A stretch of DNA of 64,000 nt from Epibacterium ulvae (GTDB lineage: Bacteria; Pseudomonadota; Alphaproteobacteria; Rhodobacterales; Rhodobacteraceae). Made by a program: the position numbers and the translations under genes. The notes under the pieces are model-generated. The model did not search any database. It worked only from the letters and a program-made list of their open reading frames with translations, and was not told the origin of the DNA. Position 1 is the first letter of the stretch. The number at the start of each line of letters is the position of its first letter. The stretch spans positions 34,906 to 98,905 of the forward strand of contig NZ_JAHHIR010000074.1 in assembly GCF_018678075.1 (NCBI RefSeq). The letters run 5' to 3'. Of this stretch, positions 44,211 to 53,444 are shown in pieces.

Positions 44211-45197
44211 TCAGCCTGCAACCTGCAAAACAATCTTGCCAATATGGGCTGAGCTTTCCATGCGCGCATGGGCTGCACTCGCCTGTTCAAAGTCAAAACA
44301 CTGGTCCATCACCGGTGCGACCTTTCCGGTCTCCAGCAAAGGCCAGACAAGCCGCTTTAACTCAGCTGCAATCGACGCCTTGGCCAGATCACTTTGTGGG
44401 CGCAGCGTGGATCCCGTGATCGTCAGCCGCTGCATCATCACATGGGCAAAATTCACCGCAACCTTTGGCCCGGACAAAAAAGCGATTTGGACCAGACGCC
44501 CATCATCTGCCAATGCTTTGATGTTACGTGGAATATAGTCACCTCCCACCATGTCGAGGATCACATCTGCGCCGCCTTCGACCCGCAACACATCAACAAA
44601 ATCGCCGTCGCGATAGTTGACCGCCCGTTCCGCACCCAGATCCAGACAGGCCTGACATTTTGCATCCGTCCCCGCCGTCGCAAAGACCCGAGCGCCAAAG
44701 GCGTGCGCCAGCTGGATCGCAGTTGTGCCTATCCCAGACGAGCCGCCGTGCACCAAAAATCGCTCTCCGGCTCTTAGCCCCCCACGCTGAAACACATTTG
44801 ACCAGACCGTAAAGAATGTCTCAGGCAGGCAGGCAGCTTGTTTGAGGTCCAGACCGTCGGGAACGGGCAAGCAATGGGCCGCTGGGGTGGCCACATATTC
44901 CGCATAACCACCACCGGGCAACAAGGCACAAACCTGATCGCCCACTGCGACGCCACTGACACCAGAGCCAACTGCAACAACCTCTCCGGCAGCTTCCAGG
45001 CCGGGCAGATCGCTGGCACCGAGCGGCGGCGCATATGAGCCTGCACGCTGCAGAGCATCCGGTCTGTTCACCCCCGCATAGGCCACTTTGATCACCACCT
45101 GATCCACCGCAGGCACCGGCACCGGGCGGCTGCACAGCTGCAAAACCTCTGGCCCACCAGGTTGAGAAATCTCGATCGCGCGCATTGTCTCTGTCAT
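44211..45197 (-). CDS. NAD(P)H:quinone oxidoreductase, zinc-independent MDR family
   Basis: The 328-aa protein belongs to the quinone oxidoreductase branch of medium-chain dehydrogenases (PIG3/QOR type). It has PGLEAAGEVVAVG, the NADPH-binding HGGSSGIGTTAIQLAHAFGARV, and the C-terminal HARMESSAHIGKIVL typical of the family; zinc ligands are absent. GGGAG lies before the ATG at 45197; a longer frame upstream is not needed. It follows the COQ9 gene on the same strand after 114 bp. It reduces small quinones or alpha,beta-unsaturated carbonyls; the true substrate is not evident. Confidence 0.9.
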   Translation of the reverse strand: MTETMRAIEISQPGGPEVLQLCSRPVPVPAVDQVVIKVAYAGVNRPDALQRAGSYAPPLGASDLPGLEAAGEVVAVGSGVSGVAVGDQVCALLPGGGYAEYVATPAAHCLPVPDGLDLKQAACLPETFFTVWSNVFQRGGLRAGERFLVHGGSSGIGTTAIQLAHAFGARVFATAGTDAKCQACLDLGAERAVNYRDGDFVDVLRVEGGADVILDMVGGDYIPRNIKALADDGRLVQIAFLSGPKVAVNFAHVMMQRLTITGSTLRPQSDLAKASIAAELKRLVWPLLETGKVAPVMDQCFDFEQASAAHARMESSAHIGKIVLQVAG

Positions 45198-45311
45198 GGC
45201 CTGCTCCCTCTGTTCGGTCAGCGTGTTTAACCTTTGTGTTTTACGCGAACGCGCAGCCATCCTACCCGTGATACTGGCTGCGACATGCTGCCCGCGCACC
45301 CACCCAGAGCC

Positions 45312-45995
45312 TTAACTCTGACGGCCAGGCAGATCGTCACGCGGCTGCGGCTTCTTTATCTGGCTCGCCAACCAGTTTGGCCCCGCCAGCAAAGGCTTCA
45401 ACAACGGGTTGTTTTGCACCCCGGCTTTTACCTTTTCAAACAGCATCACATCATCGATACGCCGTTCCAAGAAGTCCCAGGTCGCCTGGTGCTCCAGACT
45501 GTCATCGCCCAGCCAATACAGCACCGTCGCCGAGTAGACACCCGACAGGGTCATCCGCTTGCTGTACCAATTCACATCTTCCGAGGTGTCGCCCAGCGTG
45601 TCCCAGATCGCGTCACTGGTCGACCAGACTGCCCGCGCACCGTCGCCTGCATAGATCGGCAGGGAGAACAGCGTGGTGCCCCGCCGGACCAGTTCTTTGT
45701 CCTCGATCACTTCAAGGCGGATGCGCACGGCTTGGGCAATCTTGTCGCGAAACCGCATGCCGTCCATATCGGCCGCCTTTAGTCGGTTCACCATCGCTTG
45801 GTCGCCAGCCATGTGAAAGGCCATCGCCAGATCCACCGCACCACGAGGACAGACCAGTTTGGCCACCGCCGGATCCACATCCGCATCGCGAATCGCCGCT
45901 TGGAATGTTTCTTCGCTCCAGCCATCAAAGGGCACATGCATCACCGCAGCATCCAGTATCTGGGCCCGAATTTCGGTTTGATCCGTCTCTGTCAT
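45312..45995 (-). CDS. COQ9-family ubiquinone biosynthesis protein
   Basis: The 227-aa protein is a COQ9 homologue, a lipid-binding TetR-like fold that supports COQ7 hydroxylation in ubiquinone synthesis. The N-terminal HTH-like portion includes VPFDGWSEETFQAAIRDADV; the C-terminal part has NWYSKRMTLSGVYSATVLYWL and DFLERRIDDVMLFEK, matching the family. No membrane segment. It is divergent from rpsU, an arrangement common in Rhodobacteraceae. Confidence 0.92.
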   Translation of the reverse strand: MTETDQTEIRAQILDAAVMHVPFDGWSEETFQAAIRDADVDPAVAKLVCPRGAVDLAMAFHMAGDQAMVNRLKAADMDGMRFRDKIAQAVRIRLEVIEDKELVRRGTTLFSLPIYAGDGARAVWSTSDAIWDTLGDTSEDVNWYSKRMTLSGVYSATVLYWLGDDSLEHQATWDFLERRIDDVMLFEKVKAGVQNNPLLKPLLAGPNWLASQIKKPQPRDDLPGRQS

Positions 45996-46128
45996 GGCTA
46001 TCTCCCTGCTTACACGATGTTATGTCGAGGACTCGCCCCACCTACTAGACAAAATAACATCGTCTTGCTATACGGCCAGCTCCTGCAATTTCCTTGCAAC
46101 TCTTATCTAGAAAGGTGGTGAAAACCAC

Positions 46129-46335
46129 ATGCAGGTTAGTGTTCGCGACAATAACGTCGACCAGGCGCTTCGTGCCCTGAAGAAAAAGCTGCAGCGCGAA
46201 GGCGTTTTCCGCGAAATGAAGCTCAAGCAACATTTCGAGAAACCGTCCGAGAAAAAAGCGCGTGAGAAAGCTGAAGCGATCCGTCGTGCCCGTAAACTGG
46301 CACGTAAGAAAGCACAACGCGAAGGTCTCCTCTAA
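46129..46335 (+). CDS. rpsU: 30S ribosomal protein S21
   Basis: The 68-aa basic protein begins [20 protein letters not shown], the S21 signature, and ends in the Lys/Arg-rich helix [23 protein letters not shown] lies about 10 bases before the ATG. A terminator follows at 46421. Single cistron, divergent from COQ9. Confidence 0.97.
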   Translation: MQVSVRDNNVDQALRALKKKLQREGVFREMKLKQHFEKPSEKKAREKAEAIRRARKLARKKAQREGLL

Positions 46336-46420
46336 GGAAATTTTCTGTGGCGCGCGGGTCGACATGTCGATCTGAGCGATGCTTCTCCAGTTTTGTTCTG
46401 GATACTGTAAAGTGTAACGA

Positions 46421-46453
46421 CCCCCGCAGCCTTGGCTTCGGGGGTTTGTTTTT
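46421..46453 (+). terminator. Terminator of rpsU
   Basis: CCCCCGCAGCC and GGCTTCGGGGG form an 11-bp stem with one mismatch around TT, followed by TTTGTTTTT. Confidence 0.9.
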
Positions 46454-46906
46454 GGGGGGCGCGGCTCTGCAGGGCAACGCGACACCGCTGCCCAGAACAA
46501 CGGGCCAGATGCCGGATCAGTACTAAAGGCAACATCAACATTTCTTAATACAGCCGACGTCGCGTGAGCCATATCTTCCGAACGAACTTCGCATTGTCAC
46601 CCCAAAGAAGCCACATTTGCACTTTAGGCGACGCTCAAAACGATTCCGGATCGGCATGCACGCCACTGCGCACTGGCAGAATTACACTTAAATTCTGAAA
46701 TACAATGGGCGTATTTACGCCGAAACAACTCTCTACATTCACCAAAAGCAAATTTACGCCACCACTACCATCGTGAAACGGCGAGGATTTACCGATTCGT
46801 TACGATTTTAAACATGCGCCAAGCAGCCTGCCCTAATTCCGCGCTAATCCCATCGTAGAGGTTAACACGACGACCTCGCGACGAGGCTACCCTAGGAGAA
46901 GTACCT
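46454..46906. other. Gene-free stretch upstream of the CAP/RTX gene
   Basis: No gene is seen in about 450 bp. The stretch is AT-richer than its surroundings and contains the short direct repeat ATTTACGCC twice (near 46710 and 46750). It probably holds the promoter and regulatory sites of the secreted-protein gene at 46907. AGGAGA precedes that gene's ATG. Confidence 0.6.
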
Positions 46907-48013
46907 ATGAGCGAAGCGAGCGCTTTTGAGCGACAGATGTTGGAATTGATCAACGCAGAACGTGCGGCAAACGGGCTTGACCCTGTGCAGCTAGAACTGC
47001 GACTGAATGAATCCGCCGAAGATCACAGCACATGGATGCTTGACGAAGATGTATTTTCACATACAGGTGAAAACGGCTCATCCGCCGGCGAACGCATGTC
47101 TGACGCCGGATTTGAATTCACGGGAAGCTGGCGCTGGAGCGAGAACATCGCCTGGCAGAGCGAACGTGGCGACCCCGGGCTCGAAGACGATGTGATCGAT
47201 CTGCACAACGCCTTGATGAACAGCCCTGGCCACCGCGCCAATATCCTGGACCCCAATGTCACGGTCATTGGCATCGGGATCGAGCTGGGCGAGTTTGATG
47301 GCTACACCGCCGTCATGGTCACGCAAAACTTTGCGCGCACCTCCGCTGACCTGCAGTTGGATGACGGCATTGCGTCCGTCCCGGATTCGACCGAACCGGA
47401 CCCCGTTGAACCCGCGCCAACCGAACCGGAAGCAGCGCAACCAACCGCTGGCAACGATGTAATCACTCTGGAAACACCAGGTGCGATTGACCTTCTAGGC
47501 GGGCATGATACTGGCACCGGCACCACTGGAAATGACACCATCCGGGGCGGCAATGGCCGCGACGAGTTGATCGGCAACGCAGGCGCTGACAGTCTGTTTG
47601 GCGGACGTCATGCCGATGATCTATATGGTGGCGACGGTCGTGACCGATTGTTCGGTGGGGCTGGCCACGATGAACTGTTTGGCGACGGCGATCGCGACGT
47701 CCTGCGCGGCAACAACGGTCGCGACACCCTAGACGGCGGAGCTGGCAACGATGTGCTAGTGGGTGGCAACGCAGAGGATACGTTCGTGTTCTCCGCAGGC
47801 GTGGACCGGATAAATGACTTTAGCGCAGGTGGCGTCGATGACATCGTAGATCTCACAAACGCCAATGGCATCGACAGTTTTGAGGATCTGGTGGCCAATC
47901 ACACCCGGCAGCTGAAGAACGGAAACCTGCGTATCACAGATGCCGATGGCGATCGTTTGGTGATCAAGAACACCGATCTGTCGGATCTGGAAGCATCGGA
48001 CTTCCTGTTCTGA
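46907..48013 (+). CDS. Secreted CAP-domain protein with RTX calcium-binding repeats
   Basis: The 368-aa protein has an N-terminal CAP/SCP domain (about residues 5-145) with FERQMLELINAERAANGLDP, HSTWM, FSHTGENG, SENIAW and MNSPGHRANILDPNVTVIGIG. It is followed by a Glu/Pro/Thr linker (about 160-180) and some seven glycine-rich nonapeptide RTX repeats of the GGxGxDxLx type (about 185-300). A C-terminal segment with FVFSAGVDRINDFSAGG and the final SDFLF resembles a type I secretion signal. No N-terminal signal peptide is present, consistent with type I export. Ca2+ would fold the repeats outside the cell. Role unknown. Confidence 0.92.
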   Translation: MSEASAFERQMLELINAERAANGLDPVQLELRLNESAEDHSTWMLDEDVFSHTGENGSSAGERMSDAGFEFTGSWRWSENIAWQSERGDPGLEDDVIDLHNALMNSPGHRANILDPNVTVIGIGIELGEFDGYTAVMVTQNFARTSADLQLDDGIASVPDSTEPDPVEPAPTEPEAAQPTAGNDVITLETPGAIDLLGGHDTGTGTTGNDTIRGGNGRDELIGNAGADSLFGGRHADDLYGGDGRDRLFGGAGHDELFGDGDRDVLRGNNGRDTLDGGAGNDVLVGGNAEDTFVFSAGVDRINDFSAGGVDDIVDLTNANGIDSFEDLVANHTRQLKNGNLRITDADGDRLVIKNTDLSDLEASDFLF

Positions 48014-48200
48014 TCCAACGGCTTTGCCGCTGCGCCCCATGCCTTTGATCAGGACGCGGCGGTTGTTGGAATAGGGAACGTTCAATCAACCTCCTGATCT
48101 GCCCCTCTCCCGCACAGTAAGATATCCAAATACATATCTAAAACCGGGAGAGCGCTCCACGAATGCCACCGAGCGGGTCACGCGTCTTCTGATCCGCTCT

Positions 48201-48239
48201 CAGATAGAAAGCCCGGCCATTGGCCGGGCTTTCTATCTG
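48201..48239. terminator. Bidirectional hairpin between CAP/RTX and ppk2 genes
   Basis: Arms 48201-48219 and 48221-48239 are exact 19-bp inverse complements around a single T. The stem has the GGCC-rich middle flanked by AAAG/CTTT, so each strand ends in a T-rich stretch (TTTCTATCT). It is well placed to end both convergent transcripts. Confidence 0.85.
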
Positions 48240-48256
48240 CACTTGATTTTGTCAGC

Positions 48257-49174
48257 TCAATAGACCTTGGGCACATGCAGCTCGTCCGGCAGGACGCGGC
48301 GTTCGTAGTCGGGATTGTATTCACGATCAGGCAAAGCGACTTTTTCGCCGGGGACATCCTCATAGGGAATACGTGTCAGCAGATCTTCGATACAGTTCAA
48401 CCGTTCGCGTTTCTTGTCGTTGCCTTCAACAATGAACCACGGGGCCTCGGGGATGTTGGTGCGTTCAAACATCTCTTCCTTGGCCTTGGTGTATTGCTCC
48501 CAACGAATCCGACTCTCCAAATCCATAGGCGACAGCTTCCACTGTTTCATCGGATCATGTATCCGCATCATAAAGCGCAGCTGCTGCTCTTCATCGGTGA
48601 TCGAGAACCAGTATTTCAGCAAGATGATGCCGGATCGCGCCAGCATGCGTTCAAATTCGGGAACATCCTGAAAGAACTGTTCGACCTGATCGTCTGTAGC
48701 AAAGCCCATGACCCGTTCTACGCCGGCACGGTTGTACCAAGACCGATCAAACAGCACGATCTCACCTGCAGCTGGCAGATGCGGCACATAGCGCTGGAAA
48801 TACCACTGGCTCTGCTCCCGACGGCTGGGCGCGGGCAAGGCCACGACGCGGGCCACCCGGGGGTTCAGACGTTGCGTGATCCGCTTGATCACGCCACCCT
48901 TACCTGCACTGTCGCGACCCTCAAACAGGATGCAGACCTTGGCGCCGGTATGTTGCACCCAGTCCTGAACCTTGATCAGCTCGGCCTGCAAACGCAGCAG
49001 GTTCTGGAAATAGACTTTGCGATCCAGCATCTCGGGGTGCTGCGCGCGGTAGATCTTGCGCAGCTCCATCGACAGCATGGGCTCGGCGAATTCGATCTCA
49101 AAATCCTCATCCAGCGTGTCCTGCAGTTCAGCCTCAAGCCAATCCATAGTTGTGTTGTCTGAATCGCTGGTCAC
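48257..49174 (-). CDS. ppk2: Polyphosphate kinase 2
   Basis: PPK2 transfers phosphate between polyphosphate and nucleotides. The 305-aa protein has Walker A in LFEGRDSAGKGGVIKRI, the lid region with APSRREQSQWYFQRYVPHLP and Walker B-like IVLFDRSWYNRAGVERVMGF, plus the PWFIVEGNDKKRERLN segment. The GTG at 49174 is preferred because AAGGAG lies six bases upstream; an ATG five codons earlier would put that site inside the gene. A single PPK2 domain is present. Its direction (making GTP/ATP or polyphosphate) is not determined by sequence. Confidence 0.94.
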   Translation of the reverse strand: MTSDSDNTTMDWLEAELQDTLDEDFEIEFAEPMLSMELRKIYRAQHPEMLDRKVYFQNLLRLQAELIKVQDWVQHTGAKVCILFEGRDSAGKGGVIKRITQRLNPRVARVVALPAPSRREQSQWYFQRYVPHLPAAGEIVLFDRSWYNRAGVERVMGFATDDQVEQFFQDVPEFERMLARSGIILLKYWFSITDEEQQLRFMMRIHDPMKQWKLSPMDLESRIRWEQYTKAKEEMFERTNIPEAPWFIVEGNDKKRERLNCIEDLLTRIPYEDVPGEKVALPDREYNPDYERRVLPDELHVPKVY

Positions 49175-49366
49175 AGGGATCTCCTTCATCAAATTCAAAA
49201 TCCATACGAGGCCATACCGGCCTCATATGATCGTTTCATGTCAATTGGGCAAAAAACCACCGCGCGGCACGCGGTTAGGGTTAGTAGCATAGCGCCGAAC
49301 AGGCAAAGGTTGAAGGCATCGCCCTACGCTGCACCTCATTTATCTTAACCAATTACCGCGCAATGC

Positions 49367-49825
49367 TCAAACAGGCAGCGCCGTTGTCTTGAACACCGTG
49401 CGCAGAGCAAAAGAGCTCTGCATTTGTGCCACCCCGGGCAGGCGCGCCAGATACTGGCGGTGGATCCGGGCAAAGTCATCGGTGTTCTGTGCCACGACTT
49501 TTAGAATGTAATCCGCAGTGCCCGCCATAAGATGACATTCCAGCACATCCGGGATCAGCGCGACGCCTTTCTCAAACGCATCCAGCAGCTCATCCGCTTG
49601 CCCCGACAGGGTGATTTCGACAAACACCGTGGTGGGCACTTCCATTTTGCGCGCATCCAAAAGCGCTACATATTTACGAATATAGCCATCCGCCTCTAAC
49701 CGTTGCACCCGTCGGTGGCAGGCCGATTGGGACAGGTTCACTGCCTCGGATAGGTCAGCATTTGATATCCGCCCCCTGTCTTGAAGCACCTTTAGAATCC
49801 GACGATCTGTTTCATCTAGGGACAT
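49367..49825 (-). CDS. Lrp/AsnC-family transcriptional regulator
   Basis: The 152-aa protein has an N-terminal AsnC HTH (DETDRRILKVLQDRGRISNADLSEAVNLSQSACHRRVQRLEADG) and a C-terminal RAM/AsnC ligand-binding domain (VFVEITLSGQ, ECHLMAGTADYILKV). It is divergent from the alanine dehydrogenase gene with about 150 bp between the coding regions, an arrangement typical of an alanine-responsive activator. Confidence 0.94.
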   Translation of the reverse strand: MSLDETDRRILKVLQDRGRISNADLSEAVNLSQSACHRRVQRLEADGYIRKYVALLDARKMEVPTTVFVEITLSGQADELLDAFEKGVALIPDVLECHLMAGTADYILKVVAQNTDDFARIHRQYLARLPGVAQMQSSFALRTVFKTTALPV

Positions 49826-49974
49826 TTGTCGAAGATCCTTTCACACTTAACCCTATTTTCTCGAATATCCTTCTATTGCCGCAAAGTAAATATACCCAGA
49901 AAGGCAACACATTTTACCGCAACTGCGTCACGCTGAGATCACTGGGAATTGTGAGAGCGTGCAGGAGAGTCACC

Positions 49975-51090
49975 ATGAAAATCGGATGCCCCACCGAGAT
50001 CAAGCCACAGGAATTTCGGGTCGGAATGACACCGGACGCTGCGCGCGAAGCGGTCAACCACGGCCATGCCGTTTATATCCAACAGGGTGCCGGTCTGGGC
50101 GCTGGTTTCTCTGATCAGGACTACCAACAGGCCGGCGCCGCCATTCTGGACACCGCCGAAGAGATTTTTGCCACCTCCGAGATGATCGTAAAGGTGAAAG
50201 AGCCGCAAGCGGTTGAACGCAAAATGCTGCGCGAAGGCCAGTTGCTGTTCACTTATCTGCACCTCGCCCCCGACCCTGCGCAAACCCGTGACCTGCTGGC
50301 CTCTGGCTGCACTGCGATTGCTTATGAAACCGTGACGGATACCCATGGTGGCCTACCCCTACTGGCGCCGATGTCCGAAGTGGCCGGTCGCCTCGCCCCA
50401 CAGGTCGGTGCCTGGACCCTGCAAAAAGCCAATGGCGGACGCGGCGTTCTGATGGGCGGCGTGCCCGGTGTTGCCCCGGCCAAGGTTGTGGTCATCGGCG
50501 GCGGTGTTGTCGGCACCCACGCGGCCAAGGTTGCCGCTGGCATGGGCGCAGATGTCACCGTGTTGGATCGCTCGCTCAACCGGTTGAAATATCTGGACGA
50601 TGTCTTTGGTCGTGATTTCAAAAACCAATATGCCACCGCAGGCGCCACGGCCGAGCTGGTGCGCGCTGCCGATATGGTGATCGGCGCGGTTCTGATCCCC
50701 GGTGCCGCTGCCCCCAAACTGGTGACTCGCGCGGATCTGTCCGAGATGAAGCCCGGTGCAACCCTGGTGGATGTCGCCATCGACCAAGGTGGCTGTTTTG
50801 AAACCTCCCACGCGACCACACACGCCGACCCGATCTATGAGGTCGACGGCATCATGCACTACTGCGTCGCCAATATGCCCGGCGCCGTGGCGCGCACCTC
50901 GACCCAGGCTCTCGGCAACGCCACCCTGCCCTTCCTGCTGGCCCTGGCCGACAAGGGATGGAAACGCGCCTGCTCGGATGATCCGCACCTGTTGAACGGT
51001 CTGAACGTCCACTCTGGCCAGCTGACCTATGAGGCTGTGGGTCAGGCGCTTGGCCTTGACCATATCGTGGCGGAAACCGCCATCCAGTAA
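49975..51090 (+). CDS. ald: Alanine dehydrogenase
   Basis: This NAD-dependent enzyme (371 aa) interconverts L-alanine and pyruvate plus ammonia. The chosen start gives [20 protein letters not shown] with GCAGGAG upstream. Visible are the pyruvate-binding Arg of FRVGMTP, the Lys of MIVKVKEPQ, the active-site His in [10 protein letters not shown], the NAD motif [13 protein letters not shown] and [13 protein letters not shown]. Regulation by the divergent Lrp protein is likely. Confidence 0.96.
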   Translation: MKIGCPTEIKPQEFRVGMTPDAAREAVNHGHAVYIQQGAGLGAGFSDQDYQQAGAAILDTAEEIFATSEMIVKVKEPQAVERKMLREGQLLFTYLHLAPDPAQTRDLLASGCTAIAYETVTDTHGGLPLLAPMSEVAGRLAPQVGAWTLQKANGGRGVLMGGVPGVAPAKVVVIGGGVVGTHAAKVAAGMGADVTVLDRSLNRLKYLDDVFGRDFKNQYATAGATAELVRAADMVIGAVLIPGAAAPKLVTRADLSEMKPGATLVDVAIDQGGCFETSHATTHADPIYEVDGIMHYCVANMPGAVARTSTQALGNATLPFLLALADKGWKRACSDDPHLLNGLNVHSGQLTYEAVGQALGLDHIVAETAIQ

Positions 51091-51351
51091 CCGTCCCCGA
51101 CCCCCCTCCTGCGCGGCTCTTTTCATGTCCATGGTCGCGCAACACTCGCGTTTTGCCCTTGATCCGCCTTTACCCTTCCGGGTGGTTCTTGGGCAAAACG
51201 CCTTTTAATTTCCCCAAACGCATAAGTTGAACCGCATGTATTGGCAATTTACAGGCGGCCCTTGCCTCCATTACCCTGCGCGCACCTCGGAAAACCCAAA
51301 ATAAACAAGAGGGTGACCCAGGGGGCGAACGGGGACAAAGGGAAACGCGAC

Positions 51352-51786
51352 ATGCTCAACGAGTTCAAATCATTTATCGCCCGCGGCAACGTCATGGACA
51401 TGGCCGTCGGTATCATCATCGGGGCGGCCTTCACCGCAATTGTGAAATCCATGGTGGATGATCTGGTCAATCCAATCATCGGCCTGTTCACAGGTGGCAT
51501 CGATTTCACCAACAACTTCTTTGTACTGTCCGGCGACGGCGAATATGCCTCGCTCGAAGCCGCCCGCGAAGCAGGCGCTGCCGTCTTTGCCTATGGCGCC
51601 TTTGGCATGGCCGTGCTGAACTTCCTGATCATCGCTTATGTGGTCTTCATGCTGGTTCGCTACGTGAACAAAGCCAAAGAAGCGATGGAAAGCAAAGAGG
51701 AAGACGTCGCAGAAGAAGCACCAAAAGGACCGAGCGAGCTGGACGTGCTTTTGGAAATCCGCGACTCGCTGAAATCCAGCAAATAA
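51352..51786 (+). CDS. mscL: Large-conductance mechanosensitive channel MscL
   Basis: The 144-aa protein has the MscL N-terminal amphipathic helix and pore helix ([21 protein letters not shown]), a periplasmic loop and a second membrane helix ([20 protein letters not shown]), and a charged C-terminal helix with [24 protein letters not shown]. The start at 51352 has AGGGA upstream; the frame extends further upstream without a plausible start. The pentamer opens under membrane tension during osmotic downshift. Confidence 0.96.
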   Translation: MLNEFKSFIARGNVMDMAVGIIIGAAFTAIVKSMVDDLVNPIIGLFTGGIDFTNNFFVLSGDGEYASLEAAREAGAAVFAYGAFGMAVLNFLIIAYVVFMLVRYVNKAKEAMESKEEDVAEEAPKGPSELDVLLEIRDSLKSSK

Positions 51787-51793
51787 ACATCAC

Positions 51794-51826
51794 GACCGCC
51801 GCATATTGCATGGGGCGGTCCTTTTT
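51794..51826 (+). terminator. Terminator of mscL
   Basis: GACCGCC (51794-51800) pairs with GGCGGTC (51814-51820), followed by C and five T. Confidence 0.85.
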
Positions 51827-51836
51827 CGCTTTATTT

Positions 51837-51852
51837 CAGAACGATCGTTCTG
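51837..51852. promoter_or_regulatory. Perfect palindromic operator before the TetR gene
   Basis: CAGAACGATCGTTCTG is a 16-bp perfect palindrome ending 12 bases before the TetR start codon. Its size and symmetry fit a TetR-dimer operator and imply autorepression of the two-gene operon. Confidence 0.75.
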
Positions 51853-51864
51853 TAATTGGTAAAT

Positions 51865-52452
51865 ATGGCACGACTACAATCATACGACCGCACCACGCTG
51901 GTACAAAAGACGCTGCAACTGTTCTGGTCAGGCGGCTACACGGCAACATCGATGGATGACCTGGTGCGCCAAACCGGTGTCAGCCGTCATGGCATCTACA
52001 AAGAGTTCGGTGGTAAAAAAGGCGCGCTGTTGCATGCGTTGGACCTGTATCAGGCACAGATCGTCACCCCGGCCTTTCGCCGCGTCGAACAAGCCGAGGC
52101 AACGCTTGATACTATCGCGGCGTATTTCACTCTTCAAATCGATCTGGCACAAAAATCCGGCCTGCCGGGGCCTGGATGTCTGGTCGCCAATCTCACCACG
52201 GAAATCGCGCCCCACGACGCGGAGGTCCGAGGCAGAGTCGACGCCCATCACACCCGCCTGCGCAGCGGTTTCCGATCAGCGCTGGCCAATACCGCGCCAG
52301 ATCAATCCCCTGACCAACTGCACGCACGGGCCGAGGCGACGCTGACCTTTGCAACTGGGCTCTGGTCCCTGTCGCGCGTGACCGAGGAGGCAGGCGTCCT
52401 GCACGCCGTCGCCAACCACTTCATATCCATGTTAAAAAGTGACATCACATGA
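51865..52452 (+). CDS. TetR-family transcriptional regulator
   Basis: The 195-aa protein has a TetR N-terminal DNA-binding domain (LVQKTLQLFWSGGYTATSMDDLVRQTGVSRHGIYKEFGGKKGALLHALDLY) and a helical ligand-binding domain with the C-terminal TetR_C-like segment ALTFATGLWSLSRVTEEAGV. ATG 51865 is preferred over a TTG three codons earlier. Its stop overlaps the next gene's start (ATGA), so the two are one operon, and a perfect operator-like palindrome lies just upstream. The ligand is unknown. Confidence 0.92.
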   Translation: MARLQSYDRTTLVQKTLQLFWSGGYTATSMDDLVRQTGVSRHGIYKEFGGKKGALLHALDLYQAQIVTPAFRRVEQAEATLDTIAAYFTLQIDLAQKSGLPGPGCLVANLTTEIAPHDAEVRGRVDAHHTRLRSGFRSALANTAPDQSPDQLHARAEATLTFATGLWSLSRVTEEAGVLHAVANHFISMLKSDIT

Positions 52453-52895
52453 GCCCCCTCGCGATAACACGCCATCTGCCCACCGCCTTTCTCTGGGCCT
52501 TGGGGTTCAACATGATCTGGATGAATGTCTCCGAGGTTTTTCGCTATTTTGCCTTAGTGATGCCGATGATGCGGGATGCGATGCATGTCATTCCCAAGGT
52601 CGCGCCGATGAACCTGCCAGTGTTTCTGATCTGGGGGATCTGGGACACGCTGTTGGTGGTCGCGGTCACGGCTATCGCCTGGTTGACGCTTGATCGGTTT
52701 GGTGAAACCTGGCAGTCCCAGCTTGCAACAGCAACTGGCATTTGGGCCTCGATCTTTGTGATTTTATGGCTTGGGCTCTACAATATGAACCTCGCTCCAC
52801 TGTCTGTGGCGCTGGTCGCCCTCCCCTTGGCTTGGGTTGAAGTCGCGGTCGCCGTCTGGCTGGTTCATATCGCGCGCAGACGCAGCCGAGACTGA
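52449..52895 (+). CDS. Hypothetical four-helix membrane protein in TetR operon
   Basis: The 148-aa protein has four strongly hydrophobic segments of transmembrane length (about residues 10-35, 54-80, 95-112 and 118-140) and ends in a basic cytoplasmic tail (HIARRRSRD). No known enzyme or transport motif is visible. Translational coupling to the TetR gene by an ATGA overlap suggests that it is the main target of that regulator, perhaps a small-molecule resistance or transport protein. I do not recognise the family. Confidence 0.8.
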   Translation: MSPLAITRHLPTAFLWALGFNMIWMNVSEVFRYFALVMPMMRDAMHVIPKVAPMNLPVFLIWGIWDTLLVVAVTAIAWLTLDRFGETWQSQLATATGIWASIFVILWLGLYNMNLAPLSVALVALPLAWVEVAVAVWLVHIARRRSRD

Positions 52896-52907
52896 AACAG
52901 CAGCGAT

Positions 52908-53444
52908 CTAACCACCGCGCGCGCGCCGCAACAGCTGGTTCTGCCCCCCGCGATACTCCACTCTGCCCGCCGCTTTGTACCCTAACTTTGCGGCCAACCG
53001 AACCGAGGGCACATTGTCTTGGGTAATCATCGCTGCCGTCTCAGGCCAGGGCTGGCCGTCGGCCCAATGCAGCGCAGCCACCATCGCCTCTTGGGCCAGG
53101 CCCTGCCCTTGGGCTGCGGGATCCAAAACCCAACCGGCTTCAATCGGATCCGCGCCCAGAATATCCTTGAGCGCAGGCTCGGACAGGCGCGGCAGGATAC
53201 AAAATCCCGCCATGCCCAAATAGGCACCATCGCGCGCGGTGATCGCCCAATAACCAAAGCCAAGCGCCGCCCAATGGCCGATGTGAAACATCAGTTTGGC
53301 CCAGGCGGTTTCCGCCGTTACAGGCACGCCGCTGATATGTTTCACAACCTCGGGCTGTGACCAGACCCGTAGCACATCACCGTAATCCTGCAGCCCATGG
53401 GCGCGCAGGATCAACCGGTCGGTGCGGATCTCGGGCACGATCAT
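52908..53444 (-). CDS. GNAT-family N-acetyltransferase (RimJ/RimL-like)
   Basis: The 178-aa protein begins IRTDRLILRAHGLQDYGDVLRVW, the typical start of RimJ/RimL-type acetyltransferases. The acetyl-CoA loop appears as DPAAQGQGLAQEA, followed by the NVPSVRLAAKLGYKAAGR segment. The substrate is unknown. The end of the YtoQ-family gene overlaps its start by four bases, so they form an operon. Confidence 0.9.
   Translation of the reverse strand: MIVPEIRTDRLILRAHGLQDYGDVLRVWSQPEVVKHISGVPVTAETAWAKLMFHIGHWAALGFGYWAITARDGAYLGMAGFCILPRLSEPALKDILGADPIEAGWVLDPAAQGQGLAQEAMVAALHWADGQPWPETAAMITQDNVPSVRLAAKLGYKAAGRVEYRGGQNQLLRRARGG

Noticed and set aside
49208..49224. GAGGCC/GGCCTC inverted repeat before ppk2 as an operator
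   Set aside because: Only six-base arms; such short GC repeats are common by chance here.
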